Below, one piece after another: positions 27,127 to 36,024 of a DNA stretch of 64,000 nt. Both the position numbers and the translations under genes were made by a program. How positions within the stretch are numbered: position 1 is the stretch's first letter; each line of letters starts with the position of its first letter. The DNA comes from Bradyrhizobium australiense (GTDB lineage: Bacteria; Pseudomonadota; Alphaproteobacteria; Rhizobiales; Xanthobacteraceae): contig NZ_JAAVLX010000009.1 of the NCBI RefSeq assembly GCF_013114825.1, positions 1-64,000 of the forward strand, in the 5' to 3' direction. Below the pieces are notes generated by a model, which did not search any database, was not told the DNA's origin, and worked only from the letters and a program-made list of their open reading frames with translations.

Positions 27127-29025
27127 GTGGCTCATGCCGAATTGAGTGAGATCATTGGCGGTGAGGTGGCTCAGCCCCCTCGCCGCCGTTCGTTGCTGGC
27201 TTCCGTCGAACATGCCCTGGGAATGCTGGTCGAGTTTCCGGCAGCGCTGCTCGTCGTCGCCGAAATCGTCATCCTGTTTGCCGGCGTGGTGGCGCGCTAC
27301 GCGCTGCACCGGCCGCTGATCTGGTCGGACGAACTGGCGTCAATCCTGTTCCTGTGGCTCGCTATGCTGGGCGCTGCCGTTGCGTTCCGCCGCGCTGAGC
27401 ACATGCGGATGACGGCGGTGGTCGCGAACGCGCGGCCCGCCATGCGCGCCTATCTCGATCTGGTCGCAACCTCAGCGGCGCTGGCGTTTCTCATCCTGAT
27501 CGCCTGGCCGGCTTACGAATATGCCTACGAGGAAAGTTACATCACCACGCCGGCGCTGCAGATACTCAACAGTTGGCGTGCCGCGGCGCTACCGGTCGGC
27601 ATTGCCCTGATGGCGCTGTTCGCGTTGCTGCGATTGGCCCGCGCCAGCAACATTCGCACTGTGCTGGGCGCCGTCCTGTCGGTCGGGCTCATCATCGGGA
27701 TATTCTGGCTGCTCAGGGGCTCGCTCAAGCCGCTCGGCAACCTCAATCTGATCATCTTTTTTGTCGGCGTGGCCGGCTTCTGCGTGTTTGCCGGCGTGCC
27801 GATTGCGTTCGGCTTCGGGCTTGCGACCTACGGCTATCTGGCGCTGACGACCGGCACGCCGCTGATGGTGCTGGTCGGGCGCATGGACGAGGGCATGAGC
27901 CATCTCATCCTGCTGTCGGTGCCGCTGTTTGTCTTCCTGGGCCTGCTGATCGAAATGACAGGCATGGCGCGTGCCATGGTGGCGTTCCTGGCGAGCCTGT
28001 TGGGCCATGTTCGCGGCGGGCTACATTATGTCCTCGTCGGCGCGATGTACCTGGTATCGGGCATCTCGGGCTCCAAGGCTGCCGACATGGCGGCCGTCGC
28101 GCCGGTGCTATTTCCGGAAATGAAGGCGCGAGGCGCCAAGCCGGGCGATCTGGTTGCCCTGCTCTCCGCTACCGGCGCGCAGACCGAAACCATTCCGCCC
28201 AGCCTCGTGCTGATCACCATCGGCTCGGTGACGGGCGTCTCTATCGCGGCGCTATTCACCGGCGGCCTATTGCCCGGTCTGGTGCTGGCGATCACGCTGT
28301 CGGCCCTGGTGTGGTGGCGCTACCGGAACGAGGATTTGCGGCACGTCACGCGGGCGAGCGCCCGTGAGATCGCCCGCGCGTTTCTCATCGCCCTGCCCGC
28401 GATCGCGCTGCCGTTCGTGATCCGTTACGCCGTCGTCGAGGGCATTGCGACCGCGACCGAGGTCTCCACCATCGGCATCGTCTATGCCTTCATCGTTGGT
28501 TTCCTGATTTACGGCCTCCTGATCTATCGCAATTTCGACTGGCGGCGGATCGTGCCAATGTTGGTCGAGACCGCGTGCCTGTCGGGCGCGATCTTGCTGA
28601 TCATCGGCTGCGCCACCGGCATGGCCTGGGGCCTCACACAATCCGGCTTTTCGCGGACGCTGGCAGCCGCCATGACCGGCCTGCCCGGCGGCTCGGCGGC
28701 CTTCATCGCGGTGTCGATCGTGGCATTCGTGATCCTGGGCAGCGTGCTCGAGGGTATTCCGGCGATCGTGCTGTTCGGGCCGTTGTTGTTTCCGATTGCG
28801 CGGGCCGTCGGCGTCCACGAGGTCCATTATGCGATGATCGTTATTCTCGCGATGGGTATCGGGCTATTCGCACCGCCATTCGGAGTGGGCTATTATGCGG
28901 CCTGCGCCATCGGACGCGTCGATCCGGCCGAGGGGATCCGGCCGATCTGGGGTTACCTGCTGGCGCTGATGGTCGGCCTGATTATCGTGGCGATCTTCCC
29001 GTGGATTTCCATCGGGTTCCTGTAA
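27127..29025 (+). CDS. TRAP transporter permease, fused DctQ-DctM
   Basis: A 632-residue inner-membrane protein. The first 200 residues are the small four-helix DctQ part (RPLIWSDELASILFLWLAMLGAAVAFRR is its signature); the rest is the large DctM part with many helices (GSKAADMAAVAPVLFPEM, AQTETIPPS). Fused forms are a known minority. It starts at GTG (27127), just after DctP. An acyl-CoA synthetase gene follows after 31 bp, suggesting that the imported acid is activated with CoA. Confidence 0.93.
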   Translation: MAHAELSEIIGGEVAQPPRRRSLLASVEHALGMLVEFPAALLVVAEIVILFAGVVARYALHRPLIWSDELASILFLWLAMLGAAVAFRRAEHMRMTAVVANARPAMRAYLDLVATSAALAFLILIAWPAYEYAYEESYITTPALQILNSWRAAALPVGIALMALFALLRLARASNIRTVLGAVLSVGLIIGIFWLLRGSLKPLGNLNLIIFFVGVAGFCVFAGVPIAFGFGLATYGYLALTTGTPLMVLVGRMDEGMSHLILLSVPLFVFLGLLIEMTGMARAMVAFLASLLGHVRGGLHYVLVGAMYLVSGISGSKAADMAAVAPVLFPEMKARGAKPGDLVALLSATGAQTETIPPSLVLITIGSVTGVSIAALFTGGLLPGLVLAITLSALVWWRYRNEDLRHVTRASAREIARAFLIALPAIALPFVIRYAVVEGIATATEVSTIGIVYAFIVGFLIYGLLIYRNFDWRRIVPMLVETACLSGAILLIIGCATGMAWGLTQSGFSRTLAAAMTGLPGGSAAFIAVSIVAFVILGSVLEGIPAIVLFGPLLFPIARAVGVHEVHYAMIVILAMGIGLFAPPFGVGYYAACAIGRVDPAEGIRPIWGYLLALMVGLIIVAIFPWISIGFL

Positions 29026-29055
29026 GGTCAAACCTTTGTAGATGGGAAACAGCCA

Positions 29056-30705
29056 ATGAGCGCAGCCCAGAACCAGTACTCAATCGGATTGGACAAGACG
29101 CCCGCGAATTACGTGCCGCTGACGCCGCTGAGTTTCCTCGCCCGCAGCGCCGCCGTTTATCCCGAGCATATCAGCACGGTCTATGAAGGCCGCAGTTTTA
29201 CCTGGGCCGAAACCCATGAACGCTGCCGGCGCTTTGCGTCCTGGCTCGCCGGCCGCGGTATCGGAAACGGCGACACGGTCTCTGCGATGCTGCCGAACGT
29301 CCCTGCGATGAACGAGGTGCATTTCGCCGTGCCGATGGCGGGTGCCGTGCTGAACGCGCTCAATATCCGGCTTGATGCGCCATCGATAGCCTTCCAGCTC
29401 GACCACGGCGGGGCGAAAATCATTCTGGTCGACCCTGAATTTTCCGGCGTGATTGCGGAAGCGCTGACGCTGATGAAAGGCCCAAAACCTTTCGTCGTCG
29501 ATGTCGACGACGTTGCCTTTGCCGGTGGCAAGCGCATCGGCGAACTCGAATATGAGGCGGCGATCGCGCAAGGCGATCCGAGCTTTGTCGCAAGGCTGCC
29601 CGCCGACGAGTGGGACGCGATTGCGCTCAGCTATACCTCAGGCACCACGGGCAATCCGAAGGGCGTCGTGACCCATCACCGCGGTGCCTATCTCAACGCC
29701 GTCAGCAACATCCTGGCCGGCAATCTCGGCCAGCATCCGGTCTATCTGTGGACGCTGCCGATGTTCCACTGCAACGGCTGGTGCTTTCCTTGGACAGTCG
29801 CAGCTGCCGCCGGCATCAATGTCTGCCTGCGCAAGGTCGATCCGGCAAAAATCTTCGAGCTGATCCCAAAACACGGCGTCACCCACATGTGCGGCGCGCC
29901 GATCGTCTACAACACGCTGATCAACGCGCCGGGCGCGCCGAAGGGCAAGGCCGCGCGCCCGGTGGTTGGCTTGATCGCGGGAGCCGCGCCGCCAGTTGCC
30001 GTGCTCGAGGGCGCCGAGAGCATCGGCATCAAGCTGACGCACGTCTATGGACTGACCGAAGTCTACGGCCCCGCTTCCGTCTGCGCCGAGCAGCCGGGCT
30101 GGGACGAACTGCCCGCCGACCAGCGCGCCCAAATGAAGCGCCGGCAGGGCGTGGCCTACCCGCTGGAAGAAGCCGTGACCGTGCTCGACCCCGAAACCAT
30201 GCAGGAGGTGCCGCGCGATGGCGAAACCATCGGCGAGGTTATGTTCCGCGGCAATATCGTGATGAAGGGCTATTTGAAGAACGAGAAGGCGACGCAGGAA
30301 GCTTTCGCCGGCGGCTGGTTTCACACCGGCGATCTCGGCGTGCTCGACGAGCACGGCTACGTCATCATCAAGGACCGCTCCAAGGACATCATCATCTCCG
30401 GCGGCGAAAACATCTCTTCCGTCGAAGTCGAGGACGTCCTCTACAAGCACCCGGCCGTGCTGTTCGCAGCCGTTGTGGCCAAGCCCGATTCAAAATGGGG
30501 CGAAGTGCCCTGCGCCTTCGTCGAATTGAAGGAAGGCGCCAAGGCGACGGAGGCCGAGATCATCGCGTTCTGCCGCAGCCACATGTCAGGCTTCAAGACG
30601 CCAAAGGCGGTGGTGTTCGGCACCATTCCCAAGACATCCACCGGCAAAATTCAAAAGTTCATGCTGCGCAACCAGGTGGAGTCGGCGAAGGCGATTTCGG
30701 CGTAG
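29056..30705 (+). CDS. acyl-CoA synthetase, AMP-binding
   Basis: A 549-residue adenylate-forming enzyme that activates a carboxylic acid with ATP and CoA. The P-loop-like motif YTSGTTGNPKGV starts near residue 193; later come YGLTEVYG, the GEVMFRGNIVMKGYLKN stretch, GDLG, DRSKDIIISGGENIS, and the C-terminal lysine motif KTSTGKIQK. Length is normal. The substrate may be a medium- or long-chain or aromatic acid. It is probably in one transcript with the TRAP genes. Confidence 0.93.
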   Translation: MSAAQNQYSIGLDKTPANYVPLTPLSFLARSAAVYPEHISTVYEGRSFTWAETHERCRRFASWLAGRGIGNGDTVSAMLPNVPAMNEVHFAVPMAGAVLNALNIRLDAPSIAFQLDHGGAKIILVDPEFSGVIAEALTLMKGPKPFVVDVDDVAFAGGKRIGELEYEAAIAQGDPSFVARLPADEWDAIALSYTSGTTGNPKGVVTHHRGAYLNAVSNILAGNLGQHPVYLWTLPMFHCNGWCFPWTVAAAAGINVCLRKVDPAKIFELIPKHGVTHMCGAPIVYNTLINAPGAPKGKAARPVVGLIAGAAPPVAVLEGAESIGIKLTHVYGLTEVYGPASVCAEQPGWDELPADQRAQMKRRQGVAYPLEEAVTVLDPETMQEVPRDGETIGEVMFRGNIVMKGYLKNEKATQEAFAGGWFHTGDLGVLDEHGYVIIKDRSKDIIISGGENISSVEVEDVLYKHPAVLFAAVVAKPDSKWGEVPCAFVELKEGAKATEAEIIAFCRSHMSGFKTPKAVVFGTIPKTSTGKIQKFMLRNQVESAKAISA

Positions 30706-30709
30706 ATTT

Positions 30710-30803
30710 GTAGGGTGGGCAAAGCGGAAGCGTGCCCACCTCGTTCGTAAAATGTCGACGAAGGGTGGTGGGCGCAGCGCTAATGCGCCTTTGCCCACCC
30801 TAC
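30710..30803. repeat. dispersed palindrome, GTAGGGTGGGC type
   Basis: GTAGGGTGGGCAAAG at the left pairs with CTTTGCCCACCCTAC at the right, with imperfect pairing between. It follows the acyl-CoA synthetase stop codon directly, and its last bases form the stop codon (TAG on the minus strand, 30800-30802) of the converging gene. I recognise this repeat type from Bradyrhizobium-like intergenic DNA. Confidence 0.75.
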
Positions 30804-31432
30804 GATCGGGCTCTCTCGACCGGCGGGTAGTATTGCGGCGCTTCGGCTCGTTCGAACATGCCGTAGTCGCGCATGACCTCGAAAATGCGGAAGTACTCGG
30901 TTGTCGGATCGGCGAACAGTCTAGCGCCGAATTCGATGCCGGCTTGATCGTTTGGTAGATCGATGAGGTGCGCGAAATGCCCCTCACGATAGACGCTTGC
31001 GAAAGCGTCACGGCGCCATCCGGTCTCTGCCGGAAGCGTGGCATTCTTCGATTCTGCCGCCAGCACATATGTCGGCTTGCGTCGTGCCGGATCGTTGTAA
31101 GGCGTGCGCCGCTCGGGCTGCCAGATCGGCTGTCCGGGCCTTGCTTCGTGGATGACCTGGGCGACCCGGATGCGATAGTCCGAAAAGACTTTCTCGCGGC
31201 CGATGGTCTGAACATCATGATGGTGAGCATGGGCTCGCCACCCAGTCAGGGCCCCCTCATCCTGCCAGATCTGATACGACAGCAGCAGGTTTTCTCGCGT
31301 CAAACTCGTGAAACGATCGATGAAGAGACAGCCACCCATGGCCTCAAGCTCGGGCTTCAGGGAAGCGGCGAGATTCAGGTACTGATCACGGTGCCCAGGC
31401 TTTGTCTGAACTTCGAAGAACAAGCCAATCAT
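30800..31432 (-). CDS. ABM-domain (antibiotic biosynthesis monooxygenase-like) protein
   Basis: A 210-residue protein whose N-terminal 100 residues form a ferredoxin-like ABM domain (GLFFEVQTKPGHRDQYL, then LLSYQIWQDEGALTGWR); the C-terminal half has a second similar pattern (YREGHFAHLIDLPND). Members are small cofactor-free oxygenases or have no known activity. The ATG at 31432 follows GGAGG. Its stop codon lies in a dispersed repeat. It is divergent from a dehydrogenase gene. Function uncertain. Confidence 0.75.
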   Translation of the reverse strand: MIGLFFEVQTKPGHRDQYLNLAASLKPELEAMGGCLFIDRFTSLTRENLLLSYQIWQDEGALTGWRAHAHHHDVQTIGREKVFSDYRIRVAQVIHEARPGQPIWQPERRTPYNDPARRKPTYVLAAESKNATLPAETGWRRDAFASVYREGHFAHLIDLPNDQAGIEFGARLFADPTTEYFRIFEVMRDYGMFERAEAPQYYPPVERARS

Positions 31433-31609
31433 CGATATTCCTCCGCAACTTTGTTTGCTGTGTTTCTCGCAGCTGCGGTGCCGGGACCCGCCGTCCGACC
31501 CGGTATCACAACTCCGGCATCGGCAAAAAAGTCCGCCGCACACCGGTGAGTCTTGGCCGCCGCGCTGGTCCTACACACTAGGTTGGGGCACACAGCAAGG
31601 AAGCCAGAA

Positions 31610-32401
31610 ATGTTGTTGAAGAACAAGGTTGCGGTGATCTACGGCGCCGGGGGCGCGGTCGGCAGCGCTGTCGCACGCGCCTTTGCGCGCGAGGGCGCCA
31701 GATTGTTTCTCACCGGGCGTCACAGAGCCCCTGTCGAAGCCATCGCCAAAGAGGGTGTGTCGGCGGAAGGAACTGCCGAGACGGCCGAAGTCGATGCGCT
31801 CGACGAACAGGCCATAGACCGCCACCTGCAGTCCGTGGTCGACAAAGCGGGTCGCGTCGATATCTCCTTCAATGCCATCGGGATCCCGAACACGGCGCTG
31901 CAAGGTATTCCCCTGGTCGAGCTGGATATCGCGCAATTCTCCCTTCCGATTGCGACTTACACCAAATCCTACTTCCTGACCGCGCGGCTCGCCGCGCGGC
32001 GGATGGTCGCGAAGCGATCGGGTGTGATCATGACCGTCACGTCGATCCCCTCGCGCACCGCGATTCCGTTGATGGGAGGCGTCGCGCCGGCGATGAGCGC
32101 CGTGGAAGCCCTCACCCGCGATCTCTCCGCCGAGCTCGCGCCGCAGGGCATTCGGGTGGTCGGTCTGCGACCGCAGGGAATGCCGGAATCGGACACAATC
32201 AAGGAAGTGTTCGGGCTTCACGCCAAGGCATGGGGCGTTTCGCGCGAACAGTTCCAGGAGATGATCGCTAGCCGGACCCACATGCGACGGCTGACGACGC
32301 TTGAGGAGATGGCCAATGTGGCGGCCTTCATGGCCTCCGATCAAGCGAGCGCGATGACCGGCACCGTTGTCAATTTGAGTCTTGGAAGCCTCGACGACTA
32401 G
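31610..32401 (+). CDS. short-chain dehydrogenase/reductase
   Basis: A 263-residue SDR enzyme. The cofactor loop reads YGAGGAVGSAVARAFA (residues 11-26), and SFNAIG stands in the place of the NNAG motif. The usual YxxxK catalytic pair is not obvious: the expected region reads VAPAMSAVEALTRDLSAEL, like enoyl-ACP-reductase-type or divergent SDRs. The ATG at 31610 follows AAGGAAG. The next SDR gene begins 103 bp later; the two may form one transcript with the sigma factor gene. Confidence 0.85.
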   Translation: MLLKNKVAVIYGAGGAVGSAVARAFAREGARLFLTGRHRAPVEAIAKEGVSAEGTAETAEVDALDEQAIDRHLQSVVDKAGRVDISFNAIGIPNTALQGIPLVELDIAQFSLPIATYTKSYFLTARLAARRMVAKRSGVIMTVTSIPSRTAIPLMGGVAPAMSAVEALTRDLSAELAPQGIRVVGLRPQGMPESDTIKEVFGLHAKAWGVSREQFQEMIASRTHMRRLTTLEEMANVAAFMASDQASAMTGTVVNLSLGSLDD

Positions 32402-32504
32402 CGTCGCCTGCTGAAAAAAGTCGTCGAGCTCCGATGATTTCGAGCCACCGGGCCGGTCTTACACGGGAGCCGGATGTGTACCGGCCCGGCAGCGGGAGAG
32501 AAAA

Positions 32505-33253
32505 ATGCTTCCATTGACAGGCAAGAACATGGTTGTGATCGGCGGCAGCCGAGGGGTTGGGCGGCGGGTCGTGGAAGCCGCCGTTCGCGACGGCGCCCAC
32601 GTGCTTGCAGTCGCGCGTCAAGACGCGCCGCTCCGGCAATTGGCGGAAGAAGTCAGCAGCATTGAAATCCTGCCGCTCGACGCCACGGATGAAGCGGCAC
32701 CGTCAAAAGTGTTCGGCACCCTGCGGCCCGATATCCTCGTCGTGTGCGCTGGCGCGTTTCCACCCGCTGCGCCGCTTCACGAGCTGAGCTGGCAACAATT
32801 CGCCGTCAATTGGGAAACTGACGTCAAGGTCGCGTTTCACTTCTGCAAGGCGGCGCTATCGCGGCCGTTACCCGCGGGCACTTCCGTTATCCTGATTGCA
32901 AGCGGCGCAGCCTTCGCAGGGTCGCCCAATTCGGGCGGATATGCCGGTGCCAAACGCATGCAACTATTCATGGCAAACTACAGCCAGAAGGAATCCGATC
33001 GTCTCGGGCTCGGCCTCTGCTTCACGGCGCTCGCGCCGCGCATCATGCCGGACACTGAACTCGGGATGCATGCGGTCGCGGGCTATCCCGCTATCTCGGA
33101 ATATCCGCGGTTGATTTCATTCAAAGCATGACGGCGCCGCCGACCTCGTCGGAAGTCGCAACGGCAGTCATCGAACTGGTGACGAACCCGGATCAGTCCA
33201 GGGGAAAAGCCTTCATCGTCTCCGGCAACGGCCGCGAAGCGGTGCAGGAATGA
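32505..33253 (+). pseudogene. short-chain dehydrogenase, frame broken near 33085
   Basis: The frame from 32505 encodes an SDR: GGSRGVGRRVVEAA as cofactor loop, VVCAGAFPP, ASGAAFAGSPNSGGYAGAK with a possible YxxxK. It stops at 33131 after a meaningless tail. From about 33085 the next frame continues as RYLGISAVDFIQSM to EAVQE and stops at 33253, in an ATGA overlap with the sigma-factor gene. Restoring one base near 33085 gives a normal-length protein, so either the gene has a one-base deletion or the sequence has an error. Confidence 0.7.
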
Positions 33254-34331
33254 TAAAGCCATTGAAGACGGCGACCAGAGGTCTCATATCGATGGCAATG
33301 GCAGCGGCGGAACCATCGCCCGAGAAGCAAGTCCCGGCGCGTTCAGACCCAGCGTTTGAACGGCTTGCCGAGCCGTTCCGCCGCGAACTCAAGCTGCATT
33401 GTTACCGCATTCTTGGCTCCCTGCACGAAGCCGAAGATCTCGTACAGGAGACCTATTTGCGCGCCTGGCGCGGCTTCGACAAGTTTGAGGGGCGCGGATC
33501 GTTTCGCGCCTGGCTCTATCGGATCGCCACCAACGCCTGCATCAATGCGCTCGAAAGCCGCAAGCACCAGCAGCGCTGGCTGCCTGACCAACGCGCGCCT
33601 GCCACCACCGAGATGCCGGACGGCCGAGCTGCAACCGACGTGGCGTGGCTCGAGCCATATCCAGGCTCGGAACTGGAAGGGATCGCCGACGACGCACCGA
33701 CCCCGGAGGCACGCTATGCGTCACGAGAGGCGGTGCAGCTTGCTTTTGTTGCGGCGATCCAGGAACTACCGCCGCGCCAGCGCGCCGTGCTGTTGTTGTG
33801 CGACGTTCTTGGCTGGTCTGCCGTCGAGGCCGCGGCGCTGCTCGACGGTTCGACCGCCTCGATCAACAGCGCGCTGCAGCGGGCGCGCGAGACGCTCGCC
33901 AAACGCTATCCCGACGGTCGACCGATGATGTCAGCGCAGCCCAGCCCTGCGCAGCAAAGGCTGCTCGGCCGCTATCAACAGGCCTGGGAAGGTCTCGAAT
34001 CGATGGTTTCGTCGCCCTCCTCAAGGAGGATGCGACCTACACCATGCCGCCGCTGCCGCAATGGTATGCCGGGCGGGAGGCGATCCGTAGCTTCTTTGCG
34101 TGGGCGTGGAAGGCCTATGATAGCTATCGTCTGGTGCCGGCAATAGCCAACGGACAGCCAGCATTCGCCGCTTATGCCCGCAACAGCGCGGAGGCGCCGT
34201 GGACCGCCCATTCCATCCAAGTGCTCGCGTTCGAGCAGGGCATGATTTCGACCCTGACCCTGTTTTACGAACCCGCCGGCGCACGCCTGTTTGAAGCTTT
34301 TGGATTTCCGCACACGCTCGCGAATGCTTAG
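33250..34331 (+). pseudogene. ECF sigma factor with SnoaL-like tail, frame broken near 34005
   Basis: Extracytoplasmic-function sigma factor. Region 2 (LYRIATNACINALESRKHQ) and region 4 (LPPRQRAVLLLCDVLGWSAVEAAALL) are intact, with the WLEPYPGSEL linker of the SigG/SigX5-like group. The frame from 33250 loses sense after YQQAWEGL; from about 34005 another frame gives DGFVALLKEDATYTMPPLPQW and GREAIRSFFAWAW, a SnoaL-like domain that ends at 34331. One missing base explains it. Without the tail the sigma core may still work. It starts in an ATGA overlap with the upstream SDR gene. Confidence 0.75.
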
Positions 34332-34418
34332 GGTGACCGAACCGACAACGTGCCAAACCATCGCTGCACCATCAGCAAGATTGGTAAGCGATTGCGCCCT
34401 TTACCATCCCGCGGTGGC

Positions 34419-35222
34419 TCAACTCCGCTCCAGCGTCAGCCGCATCCCATCATAGGCCGGGATCACGCTCGGCGGCAGGCTCTGGCGCAGTACCTCGTAG
34501 TCGAGATCGGAATGCATGTTGGTGATGACGGCCTGCTTCGGCTTGAAGCGCTCGATCCATGAAAGCGCGTCGTTAACGCTGAAATGGCTGGGATGGCCGG
34601 CATAGCGCAGCCCGTCGACGATCCAGAAATCGAGGTTTTGCAGTGACGGCCAGCTTTCCTCAGGAATATCGTGGAGGTCGGGCGTGTAGGCGGCGTCCCC
34701 GATGCGGAAACCGAGCGCAGGGATCTTACCGTGTTGAACCAGGAAGGCGGAAAGCTTTAGCGGGCCGCCCTTCCCCTCCGTGGTGTGGCTCTCGCCGGCT
34801 TCGATCGAGTGGCGCGTCAGGATCGGCGGATAATCACTGCCCTCGGGCGAGATGAAGCAATAGGAAAACCGCGCCATAATGTCTTTGGCGGTCGACTGGT
34901 TGAAATAGACGGGAATCCGCCGGCGCTGGTGCATCACCACGGAACGCAAATCGTCGATGCCGTGAGTCTGATCGGCGTGCTCATGGGTCAAAAACACCGC
35001 GTCGATGTGATCGACATTAGCGTCGATCAACTGCTCGCGCAGGTCGGGCGAGGTGTCGATCACGATCCGCGTGGTCCCGTGCGCGCCGGTGCGCTCTACG
35101 AGGAGCGAGCAGCGGCGGCGGCGGTTCTTTGGATTACTGGGATCGCAGGCGCCCCAGCCGAGCGCCGGGCGGGGCACGCCGGCGGATGAGCCGCAGCCGA
35201 GGATCGTCAGCGTCACCGTCAT
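34419..35222 (-). CDS. MBL-fold metallohydrolase (PhnP-like)
   Basis: A 267-residue metallo-beta-lactamase-fold hydrolase with the dinuclear metal motif HEHADQTH at 80-87, and further His residues near GHPSHFS (residues 215-221). The opening LGCGSSAGVPRP is typical of the PhnP/cyclic phosphodiesterase branch. The phosphonate operon is absent, so a general phosphodiesterase is likelier. The start at 35222 overlaps the stop of the TatD gene, and this gene is the last of the tmk-holB-metG-tatD series on this strand. Confidence 0.9.
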   Translation of the reverse strand: MTVTLTILGCGSSAGVPRPALGWGACDPSNPKNRRRRCSLLVERTGAHGTTRIVIDTSPDLREQLIDANVDHIDAVFLTHEHADQTHGIDDLRSVVMHQRRRIPVYFNQSTAKDIMARFSYCFISPEGSDYPPILTRHSIEAGESHTTEGKGGPLKLSAFLVQHGKIPALGFRIGDAAYTPDLHDIPEESWPSLQNLDFWIVDGLRYAGHPSHFSVNDALSWIERFKPKQAVITNMHSDLDYEVLRQSLPPSVIPAYDGMRLTLERS

Positions 35223-36010
35223 GCGGCAGCCTTCGGCGCCGGCACCTTGGAGAACAGGCGAAAGAAGTTTTCCGTCGTCTGCCGCGAAATCTCTTCCAAG
35301 GAGACGCCGCGCGTTTCCGCCAGCACCTTGGCGACTTCGACCACGTAGGAGGGCTCGTTGCGCTTGCCGCGAAACTTGCCGGGCGCCAGATACGGCGAAT
35401 CGGTTTCAACCATGATGCGGTCGGCGGGAAGTTCGGCGGCGAGTTCGCGCAAGGCTTCCGATTTCTTGAAAGTCAGGATACCTGTGAAGGAAATCGACAG
35501 GCCTAGTCCAATCGCCTTCATCGCCAGTTCTCGCCCACCGGTGTAGCAATGCAGCACCGCGCGAAACGCCCCCTTGCCGATCTCGTCCTCGAGAATGCGA
35601 CCGCAGTCCTCGTCGGCTTCGCGGGTATGGATCACCAGCGGCAGGCCGGTCTCGCGCGCGGCTGCGATATGAGCACGAAACCCGCGCTCCTGCGCCTCGC
35701 GAGAGCCGTGCTCATAGAAATAGTCGAGCCCCGCCTCGCCCAGTGCCACGACCTTCGGATGCTTGGTTAGTTCGATCAGCTCGCTTGCGGGAATGCCGTT
35801 TTCCTCATCGGCCTGATGCGGATGGGTGCCGACCGAGCAATAAACGTTGGGGAACCGTTCGGCGATGGCGATCAGTCCGCCGAGTCGCTTCACTCGGGTC
35901 GAAATCGTGATGATGCGGCCGATCCCCGCGGCTTCGGCACGCGCAACGATGGCGTCGAGATCATCGGCAAAATCCGGGAAGTCGAGATGACAGTGGCTGT
36001 CGACGAGCAT
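35219..36010 (-). CDS. TatD-family metal-dependent hydrolase
   Basis: A 263-residue TIM-barrel hydrolase with metal ligands in DSHCHLDF (residues 4-11), E in GEAGLDYFYE, HTREADED and the late ETDSPYLAP. The family includes DNases and deaminase-like phosphoesterases. The gene sits between metG and the MBL hydrolase, an order common in alphaproteobacteria. The ATG at 36010 is preferred to a TTG at 36019, which almost touches the metG stop. Confidence 0.94.
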   Translation of the reverse strand: MLVDSHCHLDFPDFADDLDAIVARAEAAGIGRIITISTRVKRLGGLIAIAERFPNVYCSVGTHPHQADEENGIPASELIELTKHPKVVALGEAGLDYFYEHGSREAQERGFRAHIAAARETGLPLVIHTREADEDCGRILEDEIGKGAFRAVLHCYTGGRELAMKAIGLGLSISFTGILTFKKSEALRELAAELPADRIMVETDSPYLAPGKFRGKRNEPSYVVEVAKVLAETRGVSLEEISRQTTENFFRLFSKVPAPKAAA

Positions 36011-36024
36011 GGCTTGCAAACGGC

